The notes under the pieces were generated by a model that was not told the DNA's origin, ran no database searches, and was given only the letters and a program-made list of their open reading frames with translations. Both the position numbers and the translations under genes were made by a program. From Acanthopleura granulata (taxonomy: Eukaryota > Mollusca > Polyplacophora > Chitonida > Chitonidae): a stretch of 64,000 nt of DNA. How positions within the stretch are numbered: the stretch's first letter is position 1; every line of letters begins with the position of its first letter. This document shows positions 23,736 to 36,656 of this stretch, in pieces. Location of the stretch: NCBI GenBank assembly GCA_016165875.1, contig JABBOT010000003.1:33574485-33638484 (forward strand). The letters are read 5' to 3'.

Positions 23736-25539
23736 GGACTCTGAGACTCTGAGCAAAAAAGTTCTCCGCAGCCGGCAGCCCATTGACGTGTATATATATT
23801 TCTGCATATAAAAGAAAAAAGTAAGGAGACAAGGATCACTCTCTCCACATCCACGTGATTACAGGTGACAGCTTAACATCAATTCGTAGTTCCAAGAATA
23901 TCACCAAATTTAATGAACAAGCTTGAACCGTGGTACAGCAGTTGAACAAGACTTAAACCCCCATGTAGTTATGATCACATATATCTCGGAAACGTACGAC
24001 TGACTGCAAACTAAACAAACGTAAATCTGCATAAGAGGCCTTCTCTTAGTACGCGCTTTTGATATGTGCCATAATATGTAGGCTGTCGTTACTGTTAACT
24101 GTACTTACTGTGCAACACTGATTACATTTACCATATGTTGTGGTTGTAGTGCAATCTTTGGAGGGAAAGATCAGTGTTAATGAAACAATCATTTTTAACG
24201 AACATAGTTATTTGTCGCGTACAAACATCACAGGAGAGGAGAGAACATATCTTTACGAAACATATAGAATGTCTGTGCATTTGAAAGACCGTTTTTGTAG
24301 ACCATTACACCGCTTTCACAATGTCAACAAGTCGACCGCATGTTGTCTGTCAGTGTCAAAGTTCACATCGCGCCGCAACACATTCTTAGGTTGTGTAAAA
24401 TCAATAAACGGGAAACAACCGGCTGTCGTTTCACGCAATAATACATGAAGACATTAACATATAATTCAGAGCCAACGAATGTTTTTTGGCCTTCACAGAT
24501 ATATGAGTTAAGATCATTTACATTAGCACAGCTGTAAACATTTTTATAGAATGCGGTTACTCAAGATCCCATTGAGGGGCCAAAATCTTGTAGACTTACG
24601 ACAATCTTGTATAAACATCGAGTTGACAGAGTCAAAGCCTTTTCAAAATTGATCAGTAACACCATACAGGAAGCCGATTGACTTCTGTAGAATGCACAGT
24701 GCCGTATGTTAATCTGGTACATTCTCCGATAAATCTATTTGGAATAAAACCCTTCTGGTCTTCATGTATTATATTTCCTAAACATTTCCTTATACGGTTG
24801 GTTATAGCCACACAGCTTTATATAAGACACTCACGAGAAAGTTTGATCTCCAGTTTTTTATCGAGTGCCTATTTTTCCCTTTTTTCAGGATATTATTACA
24901 CCTTGCTTTTGTGTGAGAAACTATTCACCCTTCTGGTACATTGTAGGCACACTCGAGGCTTTAAGCACATACTGACCAATGCAGCTCTACAGGTATTTAC
25001 AGATATGCAGTATAACCATCTGGCCCATGGCTCTTTTCATTTTCAGTGATTTCAAAGCTGCTAACATGGGGTCAGTGGGCTTTCAAGTTCAGAGGATTGT
25101 TTTTTTTTTTGTCATTCTAGGTCCATTGCAATCTTGCAGGGTGCTATTTAATTCAGCTCTGCTTGTAGTTGTTTCCGCATATAACTTTCTATAATAACTC
25201 TATAATTCTATAATTATGTCGCTGTGATAATATCCTCTGATTTGGTTATCATTTTTCCATTTAACTTTTCTAGTTGTATACTTACCTAGCCTAAGTAGTT
25301 TCTTTGTTGAAGATTCAAGAAATACTTACTTTGTTTTTCACCTTGCTCTTTCCATTTGTTTTGCGTCCTAACGACAATGCCTTCCTGTTTAATTTTATTT
25401 ATGTCCTGTAATTGTTTATTTTTTTATTTAATACTCTCAGTCGTAGTTAGTTTATCTTCCTCAGAGTCTCTCCGATCTGTTTTTCTGAGTTTTTTATTTC
25501 CCCTATCAATCATTTCTCCTTTTTTATTCTCTCCTTTTT
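23736..25539. other. No feature recognised
   Basis: The DNA after the capsid-like fragment turns T-rich from about 24820. ORFs at 24140-24448 and 24678-25049 show no recognisable protein. Confidence 0.55.
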
Positions 25540-26080
25540 CTTGAAGTAAAACAGACCTCATGACTGAGGTACTATTCATTAAAAAGATTATAAAATTCTC
25601 TATTGAATGTAAAGACTTGTTTGAGACTGTATGGATTCGTTCCTCAATTATCTTCTTATGGAGATGCTTATAGGCTTATGGGAGACTGGAGATCAGAGAG
25701 ATCAGAGAGCTAGGAGATATCAGCTGTTTACTAGCTGTAGGGTAAATATTTCTAAATTGTCTGTCAGTGTAACATATTTTTGAGTCATATGTTTTAGTTA
25801 TAACAAGTGCAAGTGTTAATGACACTGTATAGTATTTCCAGACCATTGTGTTCTGGTGAGAGTAAGTTTCTTGATCATTTCATGTTTAAAATTTACATGT
25901 ATAGGTAAGCTTCAACAAGTGACAAGAGTGCTCCGCGCTTAGACCAATTTCACTAGCCGACGGAGCACTATCAAATGTCAAGTACTGCTGTCGTAGTAAT
26001 TGTCAGAAAAAATACTTTACGGAATTAGTTTGCTCCAAACTCAACCTAGGACATGTCTTTTACTTTGATTGAAGAGTGAT
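25540..26080. repeat. Dispersed repeat, copy 1 (matches 41772-42430)
   Basis: Direct-orientation match to 41772-42430. Shared segments include CATGACTGAGGTACTATTCA, GAGAGCTAGGAGATATCAGC and GTATTTCCAGACCATTGTGT. No coding sequence is seen in either copy. Confidence 0.7.
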
Positions 26081-26609
26081 ATAGACTTTTCTCTAATATT
26101 CATCAATAGAATCTCCGAAAATAATTGTTCAGATATGTTAAAGCATTGATTGAGTTAGTATAATTGGTTTTAGTATCATGTATCAAAGATTAAACCTGAT
26201 CCACGTAATCTTTATGTCCAATAAGAGAGTTGTTGAATTTTCAGAAACCATATCCTCTTTTGACTTCTGCAAATTTAAGAGGAATACGTATTAAAGAGTG
26301 ATCTGATCAGTATCATGGTCAGATTTTACTTTCACAAACTGCATGTAGCAAATTTTGTGACAATAAAAAAAAACAGCCAAACGTGCTTGTTTTATTGGGT
26401 TTGACAGGCTGTCTCCAGGTATATTGTAATTTATTGAAGTTATTTTCACCCCATGGCTCGATCAAATCTAATAATTCTTTTAATCTAGCAACTTTTTGTA
26501 TTGCTTTGCGTAGTTAACATGCACGAAATAAAAAAAGAGTCTGACTAAGGGTCTTGAATTAAATTCCAGTCCCGAGAAACAATATGTTACTCGCTGTTCC
26601 ATTGATCAA

Positions 26610-26710
26610 CAATTTTCTGAATATAATTTGCGTGCAATACGCGTTATAGCCTCCATCAAAGCGACGCGCCGCCATGTTGGCTGGGACACCTGGGACGCTT
26701 AGTAATATGG
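26610..26710. repeat. Short dispersed repeat related to 28300-28385
   Basis: It shares TGCGTGCAATACGCGT, then a CGCCGCCATGTTGGCTGG-like segment and GGACGCTTAGTAATA, with the sequence at 28305-28385 in direct orientation. Confidence 0.5.
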
Positions 26711-28294
26711 TCGGCACTAGTCCAGTCACGCAGGTACCTATTTCAACCACCAGGGGGCTCACTCATGCGTAAATACAACTGGTACGGCTGTAAAAACGTA
26801 GTCGGTACAAAACGTATAGACAATCACACCCCCTGTGTTTTACAGGTATAAAAACACTCCATCGATTTTGTACCCGAGATTCAGGCACGCATGAAACGAT
26901 GGGGGTGGACAATGATTGGCTATATCTCTGAAGTGTGTTGAAGCACTGCCCGGTAATTTTGCAAGTAAAAACTATGACAAATAAAGGTTTAAATACGGTG
27001 AATAACTTGGTTTCAGAAATAAACAGAGAAAAATATTATACAATGAGCAAGCGACCCCGGTTTCTATGGAGACAGGACGTTAGAACCTACATTCCAGCTG
27101 ACTTATTTTGAAAAAATGATGGTCAGCTTACGATGATAATTGCATATGTTGTAGGCCGGGCAACTAGTAATTTGACAGGATGCTCCCCTCTATCGCCTAG
27201 ATCACCAAAACTACAGATCCTTTTCACACAACATTTGCATGGCTGTGTTCCGTGATAAGTTACCTTCACGCTAGTGCATAATATACACATAGATGGTCAA
27301 AGGTTAATACTCTAAAGCGGCCGCAAAAAATCTCTTTTTCACTTCCCACACCACTCTCAACAAGAATTAACCCCCCTCATATAGGTGAACATAACTAGAG
27401 TCCATCACAAATCAGTCTAGTTTCATAATGACCTCTGCCGAGTAATTACTATGCGGCAAACGTTTGACACTTATTGTGTTCTATAATCGTCTAACGTCTT
27501 CATAGTTACCTCACTATTAAACAAACATGGTCGTGTGAAACAAGTTTTATTATGCTGTAAGATTATTCACAAATATGATCAAGTGTAACGATATTTTAAA
27601 AGAATAGCATGCCTGTCATTCCACTAATCAAGCATACACGGTTTTAGGTGGGTTTGTAGTAATATTACAGGAATAATGCGGACACCTTGCTGTGTCTAAA
27701 AAGCTGAAGCTATCTAGAACCAATCAGCCGTAATCTTCCCACTGCAAGGTCTTTAACATCAGTGAGTTTACTACCTTCCAATCCTATCGGAGAGCGGACA
27801 TTTCCCTCTATGGACATTTCCCACTAATACAGAAGTAACTAGAAAAGAAACGCAATATATTTTGTTTTACGGGGACATCTTCCTAACTGGCACTGGAATA
27901 AAATGGTATCGTTACATATTTGGCTGGAGAACTAAACATTCCAGCCAGTCATTCTTTTAACATCGCCAGGACCAATGTATCAAACGGATATCTATTTTAA
28001 CAAGCTCCATTACTGTTCTGTGACCTCAGCCATCTGCACTGCCAGTATAACCATATATTCAACCAAGTCAGACAGTAGAAAACTAATGAGATAAAATTGA
28101 CAGCCTGCTGACCGTCGTGGGTTTCCGGCGGGCTCTCCCCCATTTTCTCTCCCCCTACCCCCAGTGCTGGCCACCGTCGTAGGAAAGACAACATGATTTT
28201 CTCTTAATCCGTTGCTGTTTCTGGTAAAACCCTAATAGCGGCCTTCGTACCGCCATTCAACTTCCGTCAGTGGGCGATCGCTTTAATTATAGGT

Positions 28295-29415
28295 AACCGA
28301 ATGGGTTGCGTGCAATACGCGTCATAGAGTCCCTAAGATCGAGGCGCCACCATGTGGGCTGACACCTGGAACGCTTAGCAATACACATCCTGTTTAGAAG
28401 CTGGGTTTTTTGATGTGAATGCTCTGCTCATGTGCCGTTTTTGTATATTCATGTCTGTCCAGTAGAGAATGGAATGAACGTTACTATAGACATACATTCC
28501 TACAGAAAACTCTCGGAATACTTCAATAGTACTTGTGCAGAATGACTTTCTTGAACACCTCTGTTGACATTGTGCGGTAGGGTAGAAGCGATCAAATAGC
28601 ACTACCGTACTCAGGTTCCTGTAGATGTAGTCACACTCAGAAGGTATAAAGCCTTTCAACGACGACAGAGACACATCTGGAATAATACACGCGCATGTAA
28701 TAACCAAACCACACATTTACACGTATTGTATTTCTTTTTGTCTACAATCCTTAAAAGATAAGACTGAGATATATTCCGCGGCCATATTAAACAGTGTGCA
28801 GAGGGGCAGGATTATATAATACGTGCCATAAACGCATAGCGGACTATGGATGCTTATAAATGTATGTATTCACACGGTCTGTCACAAATAATTTAAATTG
28901 AAAAACGCCCTTAATTTTGTTTCTTGCGGAAATGGCACTTTATCAGTTTACACTTTATTCAAATAACGGCCTACATACGAATAATATCGTTTCATAAATA
29001 CACACCGGTCTATATATAATGGCTTCATGAATAGTGAATTACGCTAAAGGCATATAACAGTTTGGGGAAATTACGTTTACTCTACATGCTCGATGTCAAT
29101 AATCTGAGACATAACCAGACAATTAAATCACTACGTTTTTCTAGTCTGAAAGCTCACATCATGGACTAAGCGCTGTACAATCACTCCTTAATCTTTTTCT
29201 TTGTTTTCCTGTGTTAGTTTTTTTCTTCTCGTCAGCTGGCAGGTGCACAAAACAGTGAAAACTCCACCCCATATAGTTTTATGTTTGAGCCCAGTGTCTT
29301 AGCGCGCCTATCGGACCTTAACTGTCAGTGAAAGCTGGTCGTCCAATATGCCGGACGCACTGCGTTGCTAGGCTGACCAGCGGTCACGTGACTTTTATTG
29401 CACGCAACCTATTCT
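28295..29415. repeat. Possible inverted-repeat-bounded element
   Basis: GAATGGGTTGCGTGCAATA at 28300-28318 and the reverse complement GAATAGGTTGCGTGCAATA at about 29393-29411 face each other across 1.1 kb. A third, related copy is at 26610-26710 (TTGCGTGCAATACGCGTTAT). This could be a small DNA transposon or two independent insertions in opposite orientation. No transposase is visible. Confidence 0.35.
28375..28676 (-). CDS. Possible terminal exon, Cys-rich, unrecognised
   Basis: The frame opens right after a good acceptor (GTGTATTATTCCAG) and runs 100 codons to a stop. It has six or so Cys in a pattern such as SECDYIYRN, AQCQQRCSRKSFC and DVYC. The spacing recalls small disulphide-rich extracellular modules of the PAN/apple type, but no domain can be assigned. 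No upstream exon or signal peptide was found on the minus strand. The 3' end abuts a dispersed repeat at 28290-28385. It may be chance. Confidence 0.25.
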
Positions 29416-31462
29416 GAAAAAAATTCGGCTGATCAGTTTTAGGTGCATAGATAGTAATTAAAGTGAACGTTAATTTTGAGGTTTTCATCTCTACTGCTTG
29501 GAAGTTTCCATTATGGCGGCCCTGTCTGGTCTGATAAGGATTTGAAATATCAAAGTTGTTTTGAAATATTTATATTCATTTATACAATACACAGAACATA
29601 GCTTCTGCAAACACATGTGCTGGCTGACATTAATTGTCTGTTACAGGTCAGGGTAATAATTAAAATTCTAACATACCTCCAAAACCATCAACATTCAAAG
29701 CAATTCTGAGCCAAACATGTTCAAACTGCGCGCATATACATGTCTAGCATCCACGTAATGAACGCTCGAACGGTTCTATTTCGGTAAAAATATGTGGAGG
29801 TCTATAGGCCGTGCTGTTTGAACTGCTTTCCTCAAAGTCTTTTAATACAACTTTGAAATTCTTCCAGAATGAGAAGATACATTGATATAATTAAATTTCC
29901 TTTGCGTCCAAGCGGTAATGAGGAATCGCATTTGGTCATTCTTTTTTGCCGTCATACCTCAATGAATGTAAAAGATATTTGCAGTTTTACAACCCGTCCC
30001 CGAAAAAACTGCTTTCATTAAAATAAAGAAAAGAGCATGCCTGCGTGAGAAATGCATTTCCTTGGCTGGCGTATACACGTTAGCCCAAAACTGATTACCG
30101 AGCGATCAGTGAAGACCCCCCTGATTACCCAGAAATATTCAAACAAAAACAATGTGGTTATTTCTAATCAGATTCTCTCTCTCTATATATTTTTTAAATT
30201 TAAAATGTAGATCGGTGTGAGACGGACAACACGTATATACATATCTCGAAAATAGTATCCTTTCAACTCAACGACGGACTGCGACTCTTTCAAGGAGATG
30301 TTTAATCCAAACATCCCAGTGACAGTTGAGCAAACGTTTGAGTACCGTTATCATAAAACAGTACGAAAAATCTCAACTCGAGACCAATGACACTGGGCTG
30401 GCAAAAAATTAATGTCATAGCGGGACTGTTTCGTCAAACAATCACATGGAAATTATTGAAATCGTGAAATTTTTAAAATATCAATTCCTACCTGACTTCA
30501 AACGGTTTTAAAATTCAAGGCTTGGTATAACCTCTCCACCCATTTTGTAATTGTTGGCCTTGAATTCTTTCGGCACTAAACACCGATTATTTAGAGTTTT
30601 GCACAGATGAAGTTGTAAATGTGTGTTAGCCAATTGCCCAGTTCCAGTTTAAACTTGCTCAGCATCATGTTTATGAATGGCCACAAAAATGAAAGTTTCA
30701 TGCGATATTATACTGTAGAGAATGCTCCACAAATCAGAAGGAGATCATAGGTATTCTGTCTTTTTTGGCTGCTGAGCATGTATGCCGCGATACCACAGAT
30801 ATCCCCAGTCCATTTTCCCCAGAGCGACGTCATCGCTTCCCGCATCACACCAAATATCTTCGTCCGTTCTCAACATGACAGTTGTGCCCGTCCTCGTATA
30901 GGTACCTACATAGCTAGTATACATCATCTGGATTCATATCTCATTTAACTTCTACAATCGTCTTATGGTTTTGTGCTCAACACCGTAATCGTTAAACTCC
31001 TGCATGCCACCGACAAAACCTTCAGCTCATGTCTGTATGCCATCATGACGTAACGAGAACATTGTTGCGTGTGATTTGTATGCACGATTCACTGAAAAAA
31101 TTTGTGCGCCTAATTTAGACAAGACAAAGCTGCCCTTATATTGCAAATAAAGTTGTTTTTAAAACAAGACACAGAATCAAATTGACTGCATTTGTCTTTG
31201 AACTTAATATTGACTGTAATATTTTAGGGTCATTGTGGTATAACATATGTGAAGGAGACAAGCATGACACTCTATAGCCAGTCACACCAAAGCCATTGGC
31301 ATGAACTTGCACAAACCTATGATAGCACAAATTCAGACATCTATATATTAACAAAAAGGGGATAACGATTGTTTCCAGCCCAGTTTCTTTTTTTTTATAG
31401 GCACTAACGTTGCCTAATGCATGGTGTGTTAGAATATCAGAGTTATCACTACATTTCACTTA
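29416..31462. other. No feature recognised
   Basis: Non-coding, AT-rich. Short ORFs such as 31136-31459 on the minus strand lack support. Confidence 0.55.
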
Positions 31463-31566
31463 TACAACGACGGCCAACATTATGGTGGAAGAAAACCGAG
31501 CAGAGCCCGGGAGAAACACACGACCATCCGCAGGTTGCCGGCAGACCTTCCGACGGCCGGAGAGAG
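31463..31566 (-). repeat. SINE fragment
   Basis: The body part of the SINE family only (ACGACGGCCAACATTATGG to GGCCGGAGAGA). The tRNA-like head is absent. Confidence 0.65.
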
Positions 31567-31780
31567 GTATGTTAAAACAGAAATAAAACGTAGGTTGCCG
31601 TGTTCAAATTACTAAGATAACACACAGCGGAGGGAGTTGTCCACTCTATGCACAACTTACGTCTCCTGTATGTGCAAGACCAGGGAATACATTCTATCGT
31701 GCCTTGATGATGTTAAAAATCTAAATTCGATTGTGCCGCACTTTTGTGTTCTTCCGCTATTGTGTCTCATTTTATAAAGG

Positions 31781-32260
31781 AACCTGATATTTTGTTACCG
31801 ATGGGTGGACGCACGTATACCTTTAGATCGAATACGGATGAGCCTGATATTTTGTTACCGATGTGTGGACGCACGTATACCTCTAGATCGAATACGGATG
31901 AACCTGATATTTTGTTACTGATGGCTGGACGCACGTATACCTTTAGATCGAATACGGATGAACCTGATGTTTTGTTACCGATGAGTAGACGCACGTATAC
32001 CTTTAGATCGAATACGGATGAACCTGATATTTTGTTACCGATGGGTGGACGCACGTATACCTTTAGATCGAATACGGATGAACCTGATATTTTGTTACTG
32101 ATGGGTGGACGCACGTATACCTTTAGATCGAATACGGATGAACCTGATATTTTGTTACTGATGGGTGGACGCACGGATACCTTTAGATCGAATACAGATG
32201 AACCTGATATTTTGTTACCGATGGGTGGACGCACGTATATCTTTAGATCGAATACGGATG
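31781..32260. repeat. 60-bp minisatellite, eight copies
   Basis: Eight head-to-tail 60-bp units (for example ACCTGATATTTTGTTACCG followed by ATGGGTGGACGCACGTATAC). There are only 0-4 substitutions per unit and no indels. Because 60 is a multiple of three, both strands stay open across the array (plus strand 31744-32343, minus strand 32279-31767). In the plus frame about ten of the twelve unit-to-unit differences change the amino acid, which argues against selection on a protein. Confidence 0.9.
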
Positions 32261-35126
32261 AACATGAAAACGGCATCACTGAGCAGAAAATTGACAGAGA
32301 GAGAGGAAATAATTTATTTTATGAAATGATGGAAAAGTGTTAACAGGCTGTTTAAAAAGTTATGGACAGGTCATTATTAGAATTTCTCAACGATGGAAAC
32401 TTTTGCCTGGTTTCATAAATCTTCTGAAATTATTTTGCTTAAACAACATTGTACTACACTTACGTTTATTTTTTCAGGACACATTAAATGTTGGGCTGGA
32501 CAAATTGTAAATTCTAAGTTTTCAGGGATATAATATGGACAGCTTGTTCCCAACGGAGACTGTAATAGTTTGCTCTAGCAGTGACCAACATTATATCATT
32601 TTGGATTTCCTGAGCTCTATAGATATAAACGTCTTATTCAATATTATTTCACTTCTATTATACATCCCAGCGGAGTACAGCTGTGGCGAGACGGACATTT
32701 TATACAAATAACCCAGCAAGGATTCTCAATCGAGCCTACACATGCAGGCATCTCATCAACCTATCCCCAGGCTGGTGTAACTTACACCAGCAAATTTGGT
32801 GGATTTATACTCCAGAATTAGCTTTTCCGTATACCACATACGCTTATTCCAGCTGTATGCATACCAACTGTGGTACAATTACCGCGAAATTATATCTGGA
32901 ATTAGCTATTCCTCCCTCATTCCGCTTTCATGCATTCGGCCGATGGAGTTAAACATTATGAATTACAAAACATATTTTAACTGCATTTTCTCTGCAATAA
33001 TATAAACATCCAACATGTCGATTTGTATACCTTGAGGTGTTACATTTCACTGACTAAAGGCAATTCGAACATTACTGACTTTACACATGACTAAATATAG
33101 GGGTGAGAAGTTAAAGGAAACAATCTATAGTTGCAAGTGGTCCTTTGACTGCTAAACATTACTATGGCACTTCCTATATCCCCGGCCAGTCGCATATCCC
33201 CAAATATATGCTCACAGGTGTTGGCATGTTGCCTAGCAAGTTCCATATCTATCTCTTTGTTCCAGATAAGCGTTCACAAGTTCCTAATGCTATAAGGTCA
33301 CCTGCAAAACTACATACATGACTTCACCCAAAACATGATATATTTTTCCTTCCTACTTGGCCTCATTGTTTGGACAAATATTTCCAGTTTTGTAATCTTT
33401 TCTGCTATTGAATGTCTGGTGTGAACACAGGTCAAATATATGAACTGATATCGAGCATATTTTAGACTGACAAATTTGAATCACAGAGCTAACATCAGTA
33501 AGTATATATTTATATAGAAAATGTTTATGAATGTGTTTACTGCTGTATGGAGGGCCTCAGGGTATTATGGGTTGTGTTACCTTCAGAAACTAAAGCCATT
33601 ATTGTTAGTAGTGTCATAGCAAGGACCATTAGAAATATTCATGTTAACTGGTTAAACAGATCCGCATTAAATGTTATATCGCCTCCAATATGAAGTTTGG
33701 AATGACGCTAGTGTGATGTGGATGCACAAGTGTACACAGATGGAGGGTGTGGAATGTCATACTTCGCTACAACTAAGACATGGTTGCTTCAGGCTTCACA
33801 TAGGAGGATTTGCTTACTTTATTTCTAACTAAAAATTACTCACCTTCTAATACTGTTATCGCTAAGTAGAAAAGTTCGATTGAGCTTGCCTTCTTCTGTA
33901 GGTGCATTATTCAGGATATATGTAAACAACATTTATACAAATGTACATACTTTGGCATTCCAGGCAGTGAACATTTTCATCTGTTAACATAGATACATGT
34001 AGGACGAATTTTTGGTTACATGCATTATCTATATCAAAGGGGACAACTCTTATCATAGTGCCTACATATCGTCATATACACTGCGGCAGATGCCTCGCTG
34101 AGAGATTCGTCGTATTCAAGGAAACACCGGACACACTACTCCATTGCGGTGATGCATAAAAGACCAGGGTTTTTCAAGGCACAGCGCTGTTCTCATGTTT
34201 TCCAGCGTACACATACACGTATGGGATGGACTGATCATGCGTTCTGCCAATTCATCGTCTCTAAAAAGATTCTAGACTAACAATGTCTAGCTGCCTCAGC
34301 TTAAGCCGATGTGATTTCTATATTCAGAGACGGACAATAAAACCGGTAGTTTCACTATCTTAAATCGCCTATAGTTCGGTCAATTCTCCGTACTGGCCAT
34401 TAAGTAAAACCATGGAGGATATTATACGACAACCAGCGGGACGTTGATTATGTGTATATGCCTGTACACAACCATATATGTCAATAAATGTTGATTAATA
34501 TTGCGAATTCTGCAAGTATGCATGATCATGTGTCGATAATACCGGGCCGAGCATATCTGGGTAGGCAATACATGTTACAGCCTTAGGTTTGGATGTCAGC
34601 TAAAATGAATCGTTTAGATCATCATTTTCAAACAACTATGGGTCACGTTTTAAATTCCTACGTTGTACACAGAATAATGACAAATTGTCAACGTCATTTC
34701 TTGTATAATATCTCCTACGGTAATTGTTATTCAGTATCAGACACAATAGCTGGACAGAAACATACATAACACTACACTATGCCAGTTTAGACACGCTGAC
34801 AAAGTGAAGGATTTTAATTTTTTGAATATGCTTATACATAAGCACATGAATAAATGATGTAGGTTATAAATTATTCCATAATTTCAATGCAGTTGTTGGA
34901 AGATAGGTTAATTCTGGTTTCAATACCCTCAAGTTATGCATTTTAAGGAAAGGCATGACAGAACTTAATTTTTATTCATAAAGACGAATTTAACTTCCTT
35001 CTCCTAAAAGCATTGCCTTCTAGATATTTGAGGTATATACCAGGTTACTTGGGGTCAAATGAGCTCTCTATTATTGGCCTTGGACCATTTAAAATGTTTT
35101 GTTTGAGTGCCAGAATGATATATTAG
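32261..35126. other. No feature recognised
   Basis: Non-coding DNA after the minisatellite. No exon, repeat pair or RNA gene is seen. Confidence 0.55.
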
Positions 35127-35290
35127 AGCCCGGGAGAAATCCACGACCATCCGCGGGTTGCTGACATACCTTCCCACGTACGGCCGGAGAGGAAGCCAGC
35201 ATCAGCTGGGCTTGAACTCACAGCGACCGCATAGGTGAGATGCTTCTGGGTCATTGCGCTGTGCTAGCGCGCTAACCGACAGCACAGTCG
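35127..35290 (-). repeat. SINE fragment with tRNA-like head
   Basis: The SINE body from AGAGCCCGGGAG to the head region with GCTAGCGCGCTAACC. The AT-rich tail end is missing. Confidence 0.65.
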
Positions 35291-35499
35291 TTATCATTGT
35301 TTGATGACATACTGTAAATATATATACTGTGTCGTGATCTAAAACAGGAGGTGGAGCTAAAGCAAAATTATAGCGGGTTGTAGTACCCGCACGTTGCAGG
35401 AGGCCTAGTCTCTACATTTCATTACTGAATGAATGAAAGCATGAATGATTGTAGCTTAAGGATACTATAACCCCTCGTGGACCATATTTCACATTTTCC

Positions 35500-35760
35500 C
35501 TTGTGTAGCCCAAACTATTGATCAAATATGGCCATATATGTTCTGAAAGCTAAACAACTGTTGATTTAAAAAAAAACTTCTTAAGTTTACCCAACTTTAA
35601 CAATATTTTAAAAATGTTTGAAAAAAATCAGAGCTGTTTTTCAAATTGCTGTTTATTCGCCAATTTTCAAAATTTTCAAATTTTTCTTACTGAAGTGGAT
35701 CATTAACTCTTTAAACTAAAAACGTATCCACGGTTTTTAATATTCCTGTTAGACTGTTTT
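35500..35760. repeat. Diverged AT-rich dispersed repeat (matches 18280-18530)
   Basis: The second copy: TTGTGTAGCCC, TATGTTCTGAAAGCTAAACAA, AGAGCTGTTTTTCAAATTG and CTCTTTAAAC occur in the same order and spacing as at 18280-18530. Confidence 0.5.
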
Positions 35761-36656
35761 GAATAATCATTTAAAGTTAAAACTTTCAAAAATTTTTAAA
35801 AAATTTTTGAAGCTTTCATGTTCTTTTACTAATACCTTTAAAATTAGAAAAGATATAAAAAAAATCTGTACACCTTTTTAAGCTTAGGGATTTAGCTACA
35901 TGTGTGCCAAGTTTCATAGCATGAAACATAGCATAGTGTGCCAACTTCTACACCTTGATGCTCCACAACTGCTCAGAGCATGGGCCACTGTATTCACATC
36001 AAGTGGTTTTGTTTACATGCTTCCGGTGAGCCGACAGACCGGTACCTTGTGCGTTTACATATCGGCGAACATATGCTTATTGTCAACGGAATAGATATTT
36101 CGTTCCTGGCGAGTGACAGCGGTGTTGAAGGTGGGGGTGGGGTGGGGGGGGGGAGGGGTCAATGTGATTAGGCTTCCCTCTTGTTTCTGCTTCACGTGGA
36201 GTGCAGTTGTAGGCACGTCCGGGCTGAATTGAATGTTACGGGGACAAACTTTTAGCTTTGAATCGGGTAACATTTCCGACGATGGCATGTACGTTAGTTT
36301 AGTAACCTTAGGAGCAGTTGCGGCTAAGTTTCTTCAAGGAGAAAATGAGAGGAACTTACTTGAATCTAAAATACAAAAGCTTCTCAACATACCTTTAAAA
36401 ACTGTAACGTGGATATGAGAGCTTGCTTTATTTTAAAGGACTTTTTCCTGAGGAAAAGAGTAATCATAACAAAATATAATTACTTAACCCAAAATTATTT
36501 AAGCATATCTGAAATTAAGTTAGAGAACTGTAAGCTATTGCTAGGTATACGGTTACACGCAAACATATTTTTTTTATAAATCGGAAAAAATGAAATATGT
36601 TTAAAGGTCACAGAACTGTACATTCACCATAGTGATTCAGGGCGCTATCCCCCTTG

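Noticed and set aside
31781..32260. CRISPR-like array
   Set aside because: Units are contiguous 60-bp tandem copies without variable spacers, in a eukaryotic genome.
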